A DNA stretch of 64,000 bases from Allorhodopirellula heiligendammensis. GTDB taxonomy: Bacteria; Planctomycetota; Planctomycetia; Pirellulales; Pirellulaceae. The notes beneath the pieces are model-generated. The model was not told the origin of the DNA. It searched no databases and saw only the letters and a program-made list of their open reading frames with translations. Where the stretch lies: assembly GCF_007860105.1 (NCBI RefSeq), contig NZ_SJPU01000002.1, forward strand, positions 1,911,739 to 1,975,738, read 5' to 3'. A program made the position numbers and the translations under genes. Shown one piece after another: positions 1 through 9,447 of the stretch. Each line of letters opens with the position of its first letter. The stretch's first letter is position 1.

Positions 1-1509
1 TCGGACGGGCGGTGATCTCAACCGTCTCGCCATCAACCGGTTTTCCGGTCAATAGAACGCTGTCATCGTCGAGTGTCTGATGTTGAGTTCGTGCTGATGT
101 CTCGACTTGATTCACCTTCATTGGTACCCAGCCGTCGGGATATTGCGTGAGTAAATGCTCGATGTCGGTTTGCCAAGATGAGAATGGTTTTGATGTGAGT
201 GTCTCGTCTCCCACAGATGCGAGCAGTCCGGCGTCGCGTTCACGGGTCAACGCGTGGATCTCCGCTCGTAGCGATGCGGAAGGGAAACGCATCTCGGTGG
301 GGAACGGGTAATCGTTGTTGAATCCCAGCAGATCCTTGTTGGGAGTATAGGCATAGTTCGAGTAGACGCCCCACTGCCGAATGTCGTCAAAGAACGCCCC
401 CATGGAATAGAAGTCTTTGGCGGAGAAAGGATCGAATTTATGGTCATGGCATTCACAACATGCCATCGTTGAACCGAGCCACGCGGTCCCAATCATCCGC
501 ACCCGGTCCGCTTTGTATTTCGCCAGATACTCTCCGGGCTGCGCGCCTCCTTCCCGGGTCACCATGTTAAGTCGAAGCAGACCGGTGGCAATGAGATCCT
601 CAGTAGTGGGGTTGGGTTTCAGGTCACCCGCGATCTGTTGCCGCGTAAATTCATCGAATGGCTTGTTTTGGTTGAAAGCATCGATGACATAATCGCGGTA
701 AGCAAAGTCGCGCAGGTTCTGATCGCCGTGGAAGCCGACGGTATCTGCAAAGCGTACGATATCGAGCCAGGAACTCGCCATTCGCTCGCCGAAGTGAGGT
801 GACGCGAGCAATCGTTCCACTTGTTTTTGATAAGCATCATCGGTCGAGTCGGCGATGAAAGATTGTAGCTCGGCGGGGGTGGGCGGCAGCCCGATGAGAT
901 CGAGACTCAATCGTCGAAGTAAAGTAGATTTGCTCGCCAATGGTGCAGGTTCAAGGCCGGCTTGCTCCAGTCGCGACAATATGTAGGCATCGACCTCATT
1001 TGCGACCTGGGAACCATACCGTTTAAGCTGAGGGATTGCCGGACGCGTCACGGGTGCGTAGGCCCAATGTTGTTCGTACTGAGCACCCTGCTCAATCCAT
1101 TTCCCAAAGAGTGCTTTCTCATAGCTTGACAACTGATGACGAAACTCAGCGGGCGGCATCTGCTCCCCATACCCGGTCCCCATGATGCGTTGATAGACCT
1201 CTGAATTCTCAAGGTCACCCGGCACGATGCCGCGCAGTTCGTCGTCCGACGGTAGCGAGCCGGTGGCAGATTCGAATGAATCGATACGGAACTCGCTCTG
1301 GTTGTTCTCCACATCGGGTCCGTGGCAGGCGAAACAGGTGTTCGACATGATGGGTCGAATGTGAGCATTGAAGGTCACCTGCTCGGGAAGCTTGCTGGGC
1401 TTCGTCGTTGTCACCAATCGCGTCGCGGAGGAGGGGGCTGCCGGTTCGTCCGCTGGCAGAGCACTGGAGAGTGCCAATAGTGACGTGAGGATGAGATTGC
1501 GAAGCATGG
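1..1509 (-). CDS. PSCyt/DUF1549-DUF1553 planctomycete cytochrome protein, partial (3' end outside window)
   Basis: The minus strand is open from an ATG at 1509 to the window edge, giving 503 visible residues without a stop. A signal peptide (about residues 1-19) is followed by a cytochrome-c-like PSCyt1 segment with a CFACH haem motif at about residues 58-62 and an MPP motif near 115. The DUF1549 domain comes next, with the hallmark CECHDHKFDP near residue 350. The DUF1553 domain should lie beyond the edge. These proteins occur in large numbers in Planctomycetes and are thought to be periplasmic electron-transfer or polymer-degradation partners; their exact role is unknown. The gene is 226 bp downstream of a DUF1501 gene on the same strand, its usual partner, so the two are probably co-transcribed. 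Confidence 0.9.
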
Positions 1510-1735
1510 CGGTGGGGATCGGGTTGTCGAAGTATTGAGGAGATGACAGGTAACTATCGTCGCTAGACGGTAATGCTCACGTCTGGCTGAGCGTAGCTAC
1601 CGAGTTTGTTGTCGCTAACGAGCGGCTGTTCGAATCGACCTGGGGAACACGTTGGTGAGCCGCATATCCTACGGCACCGGATGATATCGCCCTGGCTCCC
1701 ACTGGCACGTCTCGGATCGCTCATTCTGCGGCTCG

Positions 1736-3199
1736 CTAAGCCACCACGTCGTTAATGACTCGGCACGGCTTGACACCCGTGAGCTTGAGATCGAGTCCCT
1801 GAAAGCGGGCCGTCAATCGTTCGTGATCGACGCCAAATAGGTGCAGCATGGTGGCATGCAAATCTCGCACGGGAACTTCATTTTCGACGACACCGTATCC
1901 AAGTTCGTCGCTGGTTCCGTAGGTCATCCCGCCTTTGATACCTCCGCCCGCCATCCACACGCTGAAGGCGTTGATATGGTGATCACGGCCCGAACCTTGC
2001 GCCATCGGAGTGCGTCCAAATTCACCACCCCACAACACCAGGGTATCCTCCAAGAGACCGCGATCCTTCAGGTCTTTCAGTAACGCTGCGGTTGGCCGAT
2101 CGGTGTCATTGGCCGACTGCGTGAATCCAGGGATGAGATTGCTGTGATGGTCCCAACCACGGTGATAAAGCTGCACGAACCGCACGCCACGTTCGAGCAG
2201 GCGACGAGCCAATAGACAGTTCGACGCATAGGTTCCATCGCCTGGTTGCTTGACGCCATAGTTCGCTAAGGTCTCTTTGGTCTCGGTGCTCATATCAGCG
2301 AGTTCTGGCACAGCGGCCTGCATCTTGAACGCCATCTCATACTGAGCGATGCGGGTCTCTATTTCTGGATCGATTACATCTCGGGCGAGCATGCCATTGA
2401 GTCGCTGAACCTCGTCAATGACCTGCCGCTGGGTTGACTGGCAAACACCATCGGGATTGCCAATGTAATGCACCGGCGCTCCCGATGATTGGAATGCTAC
2501 TCCCTGGAATTTGCTCGGCAGGACACCTGCACTCCACTGCCGCGCCGACACGGGTTGGGCCCCCGGACCGGATGAGGTCATGACGACGTAACCAGGCAGG
2601 TTTTCGGTTTCAGCGCCAAGGCCATACAACCACCATGAACCCATGCAGGGCCGCCCCTTGATGATCGACCCCGTGTTCATGAACGCATGTGCGGTATCAT
2701 GGTTGATCTGCTCTGTCGTCATGCTGCGGATGACACATAGGTCGTCAGCATGAGCGCCGGTCAGGGGAAACATCTCGGACATTTCAATTCCCGACTCCCC
2801 CCAATTTCGAAACTTCGTAAACGACTTGCGAGCGATCAGAGTCGCTCCTTGTAACTGGGCCAGTTGCTGACCGGCGGTGAAAGATTCGGGAAACGGTTTG
2901 CCGTCAAGCCGATCGAGTTTTGGTTTGGGGTCAAGCGACTCCACATGCGAGGGGCCGCCTGCCATACACAGGTGGACAATTCGTTTCGCTCTCGGGGCGA
3001 AGTGAGGCAGGCCCGGCAGAGTTGGCCAGGGATGGTCATCCGCCGAATTCGCAGTAGCGGGGCCAGCATTCGCGTGTGAGTGACTACCGAGCAAATTAGC
3101 CAACGCAAAGGTCCCAATGCCAGCAAATGACTTGGACAGAAAGGTGCGTCGGGCCCAGTCCGTTTGAACGCGCTCCAGGGGTGCGGTGAGATGATTCAT
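1736..3199 (-). CDS. DUF1501 family protein with twin-arginine signal
   Basis: This 487-residue protein has a Tat-type leader (ARRTFL at residues 16-21, then a hydrophobic stretch ending in alanines). The rest has the alkaline-phosphatase-fold features of DUF1501, such as HLCMAGGPSHVESLDPKP near residue 75 and VLWGGEFGRTPMAQGSGRDHH in the C-terminal third. DUF1501 proteins are exported folded and are encoded beside PSCyt cytochromes in Planctomycetes; the substrate is unknown. Here the DUF1501 gene comes first and the cytochrome gene second. The ATG at 3199 is taken because it places the RR motif at a normal distance from the N-terminus. Confidence 0.92.
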   Translation of the reverse strand: MNHLTAPLERVQTDWARRTFLSKSFAGIGTFALANLLGSHSHANAGPATANSADDHPWPTLPGLPHFAPRAKRIVHLCMAGGPSHVESLDPKPKLDRLDGKPFPESFTAGQQLAQLQGATLIARKSFTKFRNWGESGIEMSEMFPLTGAHADDLCVIRSMTTEQINHDTAHAFMNTGSIIKGRPCMGSWWLYGLGAETENLPGYVVMTSSGPGAQPVSARQWSAGVLPSKFQGVAFQSSGAPVHYIGNPDGVCQSTQRQVIDEVQRLNGMLARDVIDPEIETRIAQYEMAFKMQAAVPELADMSTETKETLANYGVKQPGDGTYASNCLLARRLLERGVRFVQLYHRGWDHHSNLIPGFTQSANDTDRPTAALLKDLKDRGLLEDTLVLWGGEFGRTPMAQGSGRDHHINAFSVWMAGGGIKGGMTYGTSDELGYGVVENEVPVRDLHATMLHLFGVDHERLTARFQGLDLKLTGVKPCRVINDVVA

Positions 3200-3322
3200 G
3201 TTGGATTTCGCATATAAGGTGGGTAGCCACTCATTGTAACGGATATATTAACCTGTTGAGCACGAAGTGAAACTATTCTGGTCTACCGGCCGAGTGACTT
3301 AGATCGATTGTTCCCGCCCTTG

Positions 3323-4447
3323 ATGAGCGATTCCTCCCGAAAACGACAGCACCAAGCATCTTCGACGCGGGGTGAGCTTGCGCCGACACGTCCGCGCTGG
3401 CCCGCGATGCTAGGGTCGCTGCTGGCACATGTGATTGTGCTCCTCGGCCTGTTGTGGCTGCTCGCTACCGGGTTGAGCACGGGCACGAACTCTCCACCGG
3501 TCGTACGCAGTGTGGGTTTGGCGATCGCCCACCGGATGCCCGACCACACTCGCTACGTCAGTGAACCGGTGCCGCATACCGGGGCCGCCACAGCCCCGGA
3601 GTCTGCCAGCCCGGCGGCACCAGACCCATTGGCTGACGAGACGGCCCGGTCGGATGGTGGGCGTCAGTCCGCTGCGTCCTCGATGAAATCGCTCGATATC
3701 AAATCGCCCGTCGACTTCGCAGCGGTGTTAGCGGAGATGAATGGCGGTGGCACGTCCACGACTGGGACGAGTACCTCGACTGCCTCATCGGACTCTCTCG
3801 TGCAGGGCAGAATCCGCTTGGCCGACGGACGCTCACCTGAGGAACTGGGTGACCGCGAATTGGTGCCTGGCGTGACACGCGCCGGGCAGGGAGCCGGGCA
3901 AACCACGACGGAGGTGTTCGGTGTCTCCGGCAGCGGCAGCACTTTTGTTTATGTTTTCGACCGGAGCGATAGCATGAGCGCGGCGGGGGCTGCGCCGCTG
4001 CGGGCGGCGAAAACGGAATTGATTCGCAGCCTCGAAACACTTACCGAGCGGCAACAGTTCCAGATCATTTTCTATAACGATGAACCCGATGTTTTCCACA
4101 GCGAAGGTGACGCCACTGGATTGGTGACTGGCTCGCCAGCGACTATTGCGAGAGCGAAAGATTATGTTCGACGAACGGTTGCGACAGGCGGTACCGAGCA
4201 CGAACGTGCGCTAAGGCTAGCGCTGCGGCTGGCGCCAGACGTCATCTTCTTTTTGACCGACGCGAAGATCCAAACGATGTCGCCAGCTCAGCTTGACGAC
4301 ATTTCGCGACGCGCGCAGGGTGCGGGAACAACAATTCATGCGATCCAGTTCGGTACTGGGCCGCCGCCGACGCGCACATTCTTAGAACAACTCGTCCGCC
4401 GCGGCGGAGGGGGCTACCGTTACGTCGATGTAACTCAGCTGAAATAG
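3323..4447 (+). CDS. von Willebrand factor A domain membrane protein
   Basis: The 374-residue protein has one N-terminal transmembrane helix (about residues 28-50), a Ser/Pro/Ala-rich linker to about residue 195, and a C-terminal VWA domain. The metal-ion-dependent adhesion site is visible: DRSDS (DxSxS) at about residue 213, a GGT near 280 and FFLTDA near 310. The ATG at 3323 is preferred to an in-frame TTG at 3308. VWA domains bind ligands or partner proteins through a divalent metal. The type-II-like topology suggests the domain sits in the periplasm. The gene is divergent from the DUF1501 gene and stands alone; its ligand cannot be told from sequence. Confidence 0.85.
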   Translation: MSDSSRKRQHQASSTRGELAPTRPRWPAMLGSLLAHVIVLLGLLWLLATGLSTGTNSPPVVRSVGLAIAHRMPDHTRYVSEPVPHTGAATAPESASPAAPDPLADETARSDGGRQSAASSMKSLDIKSPVDFAAVLAEMNGGGTSTTGTSTSTASSDSLVQGRIRLADGRSPEELGDRELVPGVTRAGQGAGQTTTEVFGVSGSGSTFVYVFDRSDSMSAAGAAPLRAAKTELIRSLETLTERQQFQIIFYNDEPDVFHSEGDATGLVTGSPATIARAKDYVRRTVATGGTEHERALRLALRLAPDVIFFLTDAKIQTMSPAQLDDISRRAQGAGTTIHAIQFGTGPPPTRTFLEQLVRRGGGGYRYVDVTQLK

Positions 4448-4490
4448 AGGCATCCGAACGCGTTGCTTCAACGGAAACCGCGTGGACAGC

Positions 4491-4518
4491 GACCCGCGCT
4501 TTTTTCAAAAACGCGGTC
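4491..4518. terminator. hairpin between convergent genes, possible bidirectional terminator
   Basis: The arms GACCCGCG and CGCGGTC (one bulged base) flank a T6 and an A5 run, so either strand reads a GC stem next to a T-rich stretch. It lies between the convergent VWA gene (stop 4447) and PRC-barrel gene (stop 4574). Confidence 0.4.
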
Positions 4519-4573
4519 CGCTCAGCACGCGGTTCAGCACATTCCTTTCAAGCTCAATCGGCACGCCTCGAAC

Positions 4574-5107
4574 CTACTGGTTCGTTCGCCGTGCGCGATT
4601 GTTGGCTGGCGTTTTACGCTCGACACCGTATCGCTTGTCGAGGTCCATCGCCCATTGGCGGTCGCCCATGTTCGGCCAGTTGTCTTGATCGAATCCCTGC
4701 TGTCCATCGAGCTGCTTTTGCGTCACGTCGAGCACCATTACATAGTCGTCGCGGTCCTCGGGATCGACCTGCACCTTGAAGGCCTCAAACGGGACGGCAA
4801 AGAGTTTGTCACCCATGCCTAGGAAGCCACCATAGGTAACAGCAGCGTAGCGAATTTTCCCGGTGGTGGCATTGATCACGAGATCGTTGATCTCACCTAA
4901 GCTTTCGCCCTGAGGATTTTGAATATTGAGGCCGAGCAGTTGGCTGGCCCGGATGTTCGAACCTCGCGTTTTGCTATCGAGTCTGCTGGCGTTCGCTGCA
5001 CCGGAGCGAACTCCATCCTGCGTGGCGGGTGGCTGGGCGGCCGCAGTGGTGCATGTCAGGCACAGAGCCGCTGCTGTAGTGGTCAAGAATTGGGTGGCAC
5101 GTTTCAT
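4574..5107 (-). CDS. exported PRC-barrel domain protein
   Basis: This 177-residue protein has a signal peptide (residues 1-24, ending AAAQ) and a PRC-barrel domain at about residues 50-130. The domain shows the typical ASQLLGLNIQNPQGESLGEI beta-rich start and a KIRYAAVTYGG strand. The C-terminal tail is basic and Asn/Arg-rich. PRC-barrels bind proteins or RNA in other systems, and exported versions cluster with stress genes. A good Shine-Dalgarno (GGAGA) lies 6 nt before the ATG. It is the last gene of a three-gene run with CsbD and DUF2383 proteins. Confidence 0.85.
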   Translation of the reverse strand: MKRATQFLTTTAAALCLTCTTAAAQPPATQDGVRSGAANASRLDSKTRGSNIRASQLLGLNIQNPQGESLGEINDLVINATTGKIRYAAVTYGGFLGMGDKLFAVPFEAFKVQVDPEDRDDYVMVLDVTQKQLDGQQGFDQDNWPNMGDRQWAMDLDKRYGVERKTPANNRARRTNQ

Positions 5108-5185
5108 GATTGTTCTCCAGTAAATGGAAAGGTGGGGAAGTCGTTCGTGGGGAAGGAGTCGATGTGCACGACTCCGTAGTCGCTG

Positions 5186-5389
5186 CTAGCAGTTGCAGGA
5201 GGTTTCAAACTCTTTGACTTGCTTCTCAGCTTCGTCTTTGGCAATCCCGTAGCGTTCTTGGACGCGGCCGACCAGTTCTTCTCGTTTGCCATCGACTTTG
5301 TCGAGATCATCGTCGGTGAGGTCGCCCCAACGCTGTTGGGCTTGGCCTTTAAATTGTTTCCACTTGCCTTGGATTTGATCCCAGTTCAT
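5186..5389 (-). CDS. CsbD-like stress protein
   Basis: This 67-residue hydrophilic protein begins MNWDQIQGKWKQFKGQ and continues with RWGDLTDDDLDKVDGKREEL, the signature of the CsbD family. Family members are small, highly charged helical proteins induced by general stress; no enzymatic activity is known. The protein ends in an unusual SCNC, giving two Cys that most family members lack. An AGAGAAG Shine-Dalgarno precedes the ATG. It sits 78 bp upstream of the PRC-barrel gene on the same strand. Confidence 0.9.
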   Translation of the reverse strand: MNWDQIQGKWKQFKGQAQQRWGDLTDDDLDKVDGKREELVGRVQERYGIAKDEAEKQVKEFETSCNC

Positions 5390-5657
5390 AGCACTTCTCT
5401 TTTAATTGGAGTTAAGTTTTGGTCGCCGAAAATCCCGTTGGATTCCGGCTTGATAAAGTTGATGAAGTAGCATTTCCTGCGCCAGGCTTAACCGCAGTTC
5501 CGAAAATTTTGACGGACACGAGCAGGAGAACTTCATCCGGCGTTGTTTGTTGAGTATTCTTGATTGCGACCAGCCGCGTGGTCATCCAACGCGACCAGTC
5601 GCTGCTCGGCGATCGTCCTGAGCGAACGTAATCGCGACAGCGCGGGGGCGAAGGAGC

Positions 5658-6128
5658 CTACTTGGCTTTGTAGGCATCACGCAGATCGCGAACTTTGTCG
5701 TGGCCAGCCTTCACTGCGCGATATTGGTCGGTGAGCACATCGTTCATTGCGCTGCCGGCGGTCTCCTGGAGCACGTCCTCGTAAGCGGCTTTGATGTGGT
5801 CTTCCCCGCGTTCCGCCTCAGCCAGCACTGCGTATGCGTCACCGCCGTTGAGTTTACTGCGGATATTCATCCAAATGCGGTGTGTGGCGGCAGCAACACT
5901 GCCGTCGTCTTCGGAATTCTCGCCGTTGAATTCAACGAACTTTTGTAGCTTGCTCGCCATCGCAGATCGCTGATCAGCGAGCTCAACAAACAATGCGGCG
6001 ATTTTCTTGTCGTCGACCTCATTGGCAGCCTCGCGAAAACCATCGAATGAGTCAATATTGGCACGAATCAACTTCTGCAGTTTTGCAATCGTTTGATCAC
6101 TAAGGTCGGTCTTGGTTTCAAGAGTCAT
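5658..6128 (-). CDS. PA2169/DUF2383 four-helix-bundle protein
   Basis: The 156-residue all-helical protein matches the DUF2383 (ferritin-like, PA2169-type) family. It has an N-terminal LQKLIRANIDSFDGFREAAN helix, an acidic HRIWMNIRSKLNGGD centre and a C-terminal EDHIKAAYEDVLQE helix. The family has a ferritin-like bundle but its function is not established. The ATG at 6128 is preceded by GGAGA. It is the first of three same-strand genes (DUF2383, CsbD, PRC-barrel) that look like an envelope or general stress group; 268 bp separate it from CsbD, so that gene may have its own promoter. Confidence 0.88.
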   Translation of the reverse strand: MTLETKTDLSDQTIAKLQKLIRANIDSFDGFREAANEVDDKKIAALFVELADQRSAMASKLQKFVEFNGENSEDDGSVAAATHRIWMNIRSKLNGGDAYAVLAEAERGEDHIKAAYEDVLQETAGSAMNDVLTDQYRAVKAGHDKVRDLRDAYKAK

Positions 6129-6331
6129 AATGGTGTCTCCACTTGTGTTGGCTCAGAGAGTGCACGACGTTGTGCCGTGCTCATACAAGTGGAGTCGCAA
6201 ACAGCGTACCGTGTTGCAGATAATACAGTTCGATTTAGTTTGCACATGCTCTCACACCGTCGGCACGATGTTCATGCGAGCATCTGGGCGGTCATGTTCT
6301 TAGTGGCGCTTAGCGGGACCGGCGCGTTGCC

Positions 6332-8893
6332 TCACTCGCGGCGCTGATTGCGACGACCACTTGGCAGCGATAGCTCCTCAGTGTGTGCCGCGGGATTCTC
6401 CAACATCTCATCGGTGCTCTGGGGATCGATACTTCGGCAGGTCTCGGTTAATCGATCGGCAAGATCGTCGAGCCAATCCTCCCACGTCTCCACAGTCGTG
6501 TTCTCTGGAGGGATATTGGCCAGTTCGTCGAGCAACAGGATCATCCGCAGGCAGTGACGGAATAGGATGCCCTCTTCCTTCTGCAGCTTTCGCGTGACGA
6601 CATACTTGTCGAAATCGCCACCGAATTGCAGTAGTTCACCGACAATCCATACGGGCTGTACGCGCACGTCGTCGACGCGTGGATAATCGTCGCGGAACAA
6701 TCGCAGTAGTTTCTCGCCGATGGTGAGGGGCCAGACTCGCGGTTCCTCGAACATGACTCGTCCAAAGCCCTTGTCGCGGACCTCTTCCTCCTCTTCGTCC
6801 CGAGCACCACCGAGTTCTTCGGGCGACGCCAAACCGCGTTGCAACAAGAGTGGATCGAGATAGGTCGTCGCCAACGTCCCCGGTGGCATATCTTCGAGCT
6901 TCGGCATTCGCGTATGCCGAGCGACCGTGCCGGGCACATCAAGCACGCTCTCGATAACGGCGATCCGCTCTTCGTCATCGGCCATCGCTAAATGATCGGC
7001 GACAAAGACGCCAAATAGCGGATTCATGCTTTTGAGCTGGACAATTCGCTCCAACCGATTACGGGGAGTCGCGGTGATGGGCCGGTAGTCTTCGAGTTCA
7101 TACCCGTGCTTGGTAATGTTCGCTTGCTCGTCCACGATCTTCGCGTCCAGTTCATTGTCTTCGCCGTTCTCGCTCCCATGTTGATCGCTTGGACGCATGT
7201 TATCGAGCAGTTCGCCAAACAGTCCCCGGGTGGCTGGCGGTGGTGCCGCTTCGGCTTCGAGTGCGCGGACGAGATCACCCGGTTTTTGTGGTCCTTTGTC
7301 GACCGGTGTTTTTACTTTCAACGCTCGCGGTGGCGGGTCGAGTATCACGGCATCGGAGTTATGCAGCGTGATCAGCATTCGATTAAGATCCTTCTGTGCG
7401 ACTTCGATGCCACCGGCATGCATGAGTCGCCGACCAACCAGATCACGAATCGGCGCGATTTGATTGTCCTTCAAAATCAGGTATGCGAGCAGTCGCCATG
7501 GCAATCGGCCGCGCGAAACCAAATCGGCAGACTTGGCGATTTGCAACTGCTCGAACTGAGTCTGGGTCCAGTACGTCTCGCCTGCACGCCGTTTGGGCAT
7601 CTTCTTTTTCAGCTGCTTCCGAGCCCGCATGAGACCTGGGTCTTTTGTGTCCTCTGGGATCTGATCGAATTTCTCTCGCCAGCGATGCAGTTTCACGTCG
7701 TCTTCGTGAGCCAGTGCGAACACGTACCCGCGATCATCGAACTGCGGCCGGCCCGCTCGGCCGAAGATTTGGTGTGCAGCAGCCGACTCGACCAGTTTCC
7801 GTTTGGTCTTGGGTCCCTTCAATAAACAGGGCAATACGACACTCCGGGCGGGCAAATTAATTCCTGCCGCGAGCGTTTCCGTGCAAACACAAATGCTTAG
7901 CAGTTTCTGCTGAAACAGCTCTTCGACAATGCGTCGATAGCGTGGTAGCACACCCGCGTGATGGACACCGACGCCGCGCATCAAAATCTGTTTTAGCTTT
8001 GGGCCGACACCGGTTGAAAAATCGGCTTCGTTGAGAATGTCCGCAAGTTCCTTTTGCCGAGATTTATCGATCAACGATTTGCCTTTAAGCATCTCGGCAG
8101 TTGTCCAGCACTGCGAGCGAGAGAAACAAAACATCAGCGCTGGTGTGCGCCGGCTGAGATCGTCTCCAGCAGCAATCTTCTCGGCGAAGTCATTCAGCAG
8201 ATCGTCTTCCACCCATTCGTATTGCAGCGGCACCTTCCGTTCGGTGCCCTGTACAAGCTGCAAATTTTTGCCGTGGGACCTCCGCAACCATGAGGTGAAC
8301 TCGAGCGAATTGCCCACCGTGGCACTGAGCAGCAGCAGTCGCACACTCTTGGGCAGTAACCCGAGAGTTAGTTCCCAAACGATTCCACGTTCATAATCGT
8401 TGAACGAGTGGAACTCATCCATCACGACGCAGGAAACATCGTCAAAGGAGAACTTTTCTGGATTAAGTAAACGATTGAGTAAAATTTCCGCCACCACGAC
8501 GAGCACGGGCGCGTCAGGGTTGACGGTGCGGTTGCCCGTGACCAGTCCGACTTGATCGGCGGAGAATCCCCACCGCACCGCCGATGCGCGAAGCTCGTCG
8601 AGTTTTTGATCGGTCAGGGCGATCAGTGGCGTGGTGTAGTACATCCGCGTGCCCGCCCGCAACGCCTCGTATACCGCCGCTTCGGCGATCAGTGTTTTGC
8701 CCGTGCCCGTCGGCGCGCACACCAGCACCCCATGTCCTCCGGTCTTGTCCGGATCGGCGGTGAAATAGGCCAGCAGAGCTTCTTCTTGAACGGCATACGG
8801 CTCGTAGGGCAGAGTCTCGAAATACTCGCCCGCAAGCGCATCACGGTCAGGGACGGGGGCGTGGTCAATCTGCGATTTTTGGGGTGCATTCAT
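6332..8893 (-). CDS. Ski2/Mtr4-like DEAD/DEAH-box helicase
   Basis: The 853-residue superfamily 2 helicase has Walker A APTGTGKT near residue 58, motif II DEFH near 161, motif III LLSATVGN, motif IV-V TETLAAGINLPARSVVLP and motif VI QIFGRAGRPQFDDRGY. These are the Ski2/Mtr4 subgroup features. The C-terminal half lacks a family I can name and ends in a charged tail. Bacterial Ski2-like proteins are ATP-dependent RNA or DNA unwinding enzymes. The ATG at 8893 is preferred over an upstream in-frame TTG at 8956. It is a single gene with no helicase partner next to it. Confidence 0.88.
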   Translation of the reverse strand: MNAPQKSQIDHAPVPDRDALAGEYFETLPYEPYAVQEEALLAYFTADPDKTGGHGVLVCAPTGTGKTLIAEAAVYEALRAGTRMYYTTPLIALTDQKLDELRASAVRWGFSADQVGLVTGNRTVNPDAPVLVVVAEILLNRLLNPEKFSFDDVSCVVMDEFHSFNDYERGIVWELTLGLLPKSVRLLLLSATVGNSLEFTSWLRRSHGKNLQLVQGTERKVPLQYEWVEDDLLNDFAEKIAAGDDLSRRTPALMFCFSRSQCWTTAEMLKGKSLIDKSRQKELADILNEADFSTGVGPKLKQILMRGVGVHHAGVLPRYRRIVEELFQQKLLSICVCTETLAAGINLPARSVVLPCLLKGPKTKRKLVESAAAHQIFGRAGRPQFDDRGYVFALAHEDDVKLHRWREKFDQIPEDTKDPGLMRARKQLKKKMPKRRAGETYWTQTQFEQLQIAKSADLVSRGRLPWRLLAYLILKDNQIAPIRDLVGRRLMHAGGIEVAQKDLNRMLITLHNSDAVILDPPPRALKVKTPVDKGPQKPGDLVRALEAEAAPPPATRGLFGELLDNMRPSDQHGSENGEDNELDAKIVDEQANITKHGYELEDYRPITATPRNRLERIVQLKSMNPLFGVFVADHLAMADDEERIAVIESVLDVPGTVARHTRMPKLEDMPPGTLATTYLDPLLLQRGLASPEELGGARDEEEEEVRDKGFGRVMFEEPRVWPLTIGEKLLRLFRDDYPRVDDVRVQPVWIVGELLQFGGDFDKYVVTRKLQKEEGILFRHCLRMILLLDELANIPPENTTVETWEDWLDDLADRLTETCRSIDPQSTDEMLENPAAHTEELSLPSGRRNQRRE

Positions 8894-8958
8894 GTCCGTC
8901 AGCTTAGCCGATCCGCCGCCAGGCCCGTAGACGGTGCCTGCAGTCGGCCAAGACAAAT

Positions 8959-8980
8959 GATCCCGAGAGCCATCGGGATC
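8959..8980. repeat. perfect hairpin in the divergent helicase/membrane-protein intergenic region
   Basis: GATCCCGA and TCGGGATC form an 8-bp perfect stem around a 6-nt loop. It lies 66 bp upstream of the helicase ATG. It could be an operator or a small dispersed hairpin; there is no T-tract to make it a terminator. Confidence 0.4.
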
Positions 8981-9138
8981 TGTCCTTCAGCGACCTACTC
9001 CGCAGGATCATCGTGGATGCTAAACTGATTCTGATCGACCAATGCCAGTGTCGCGATCGACGCAGATCAATTAATGAGCGCAGTAGCAGCCGGACACCGC
9101 ATCTCCGTTTTCCACATCACGCTGTTGTTGATCGGCCT

Positions 9139-9447
9139 ATGCCCATCGGTTTATTCGTCCTGTTGTTTTTGAGCGTGTTGATTTTTCGCCGTGCGCGACG
9201 TGTCGGTCGGTCTGGACTCGCTTGGATCGCTTGGCTTTGGCTGGCAACGTTTGGAGTAGCCATTGCGATCAATTTTGCTTGCATGATTGGAATTCTGCTG
9301 TGGCACGACTGGGCGATCTCAGCGGAAGAATTGCGGTCAGCTCTCCACCTGCCATCCGCCGTGGGCATGATTGCCGGTGCGGCGTTCGCGATGTCGCGAG
9401 CTGGCCGCACATGGACGTCGAGGTGGGAAACGAACTCCGACGCTTAA
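9139..9447 (+). CDS. small membrane protein of unknown function
   Basis: The 102-residue product has three hydrophobic stretches: about residues 1-16, 27-53 (WIAWLWLATFGVAIAINFA) and 68-84. They predict two or three membrane helices. No known family is recognised. The ATG at 9139 begins the first hydrophobic segment; a longer GTG form from 9013 would add a charged N-terminus without family support. Its stop codon overlaps that of the convergent helix-hairpin-helix gene through a shared TTAA. Confidence 0.55.
   Translation: MPIGLFVLLFLSVLIFRRARRVGRSGLAWIAWLWLATFGVAIAINFACMIGILLWHDWAISAEELRSALHLPSAVGMIAGAAFAMSRAGRTWTSRWETNSDA

Noticed and set aside
7106-7825. 239-codon plus-strand frame opposite the Ski2-like helicase
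   Set aside because: It covers helicase motifs in another frame and lacks a ribosome site or family.
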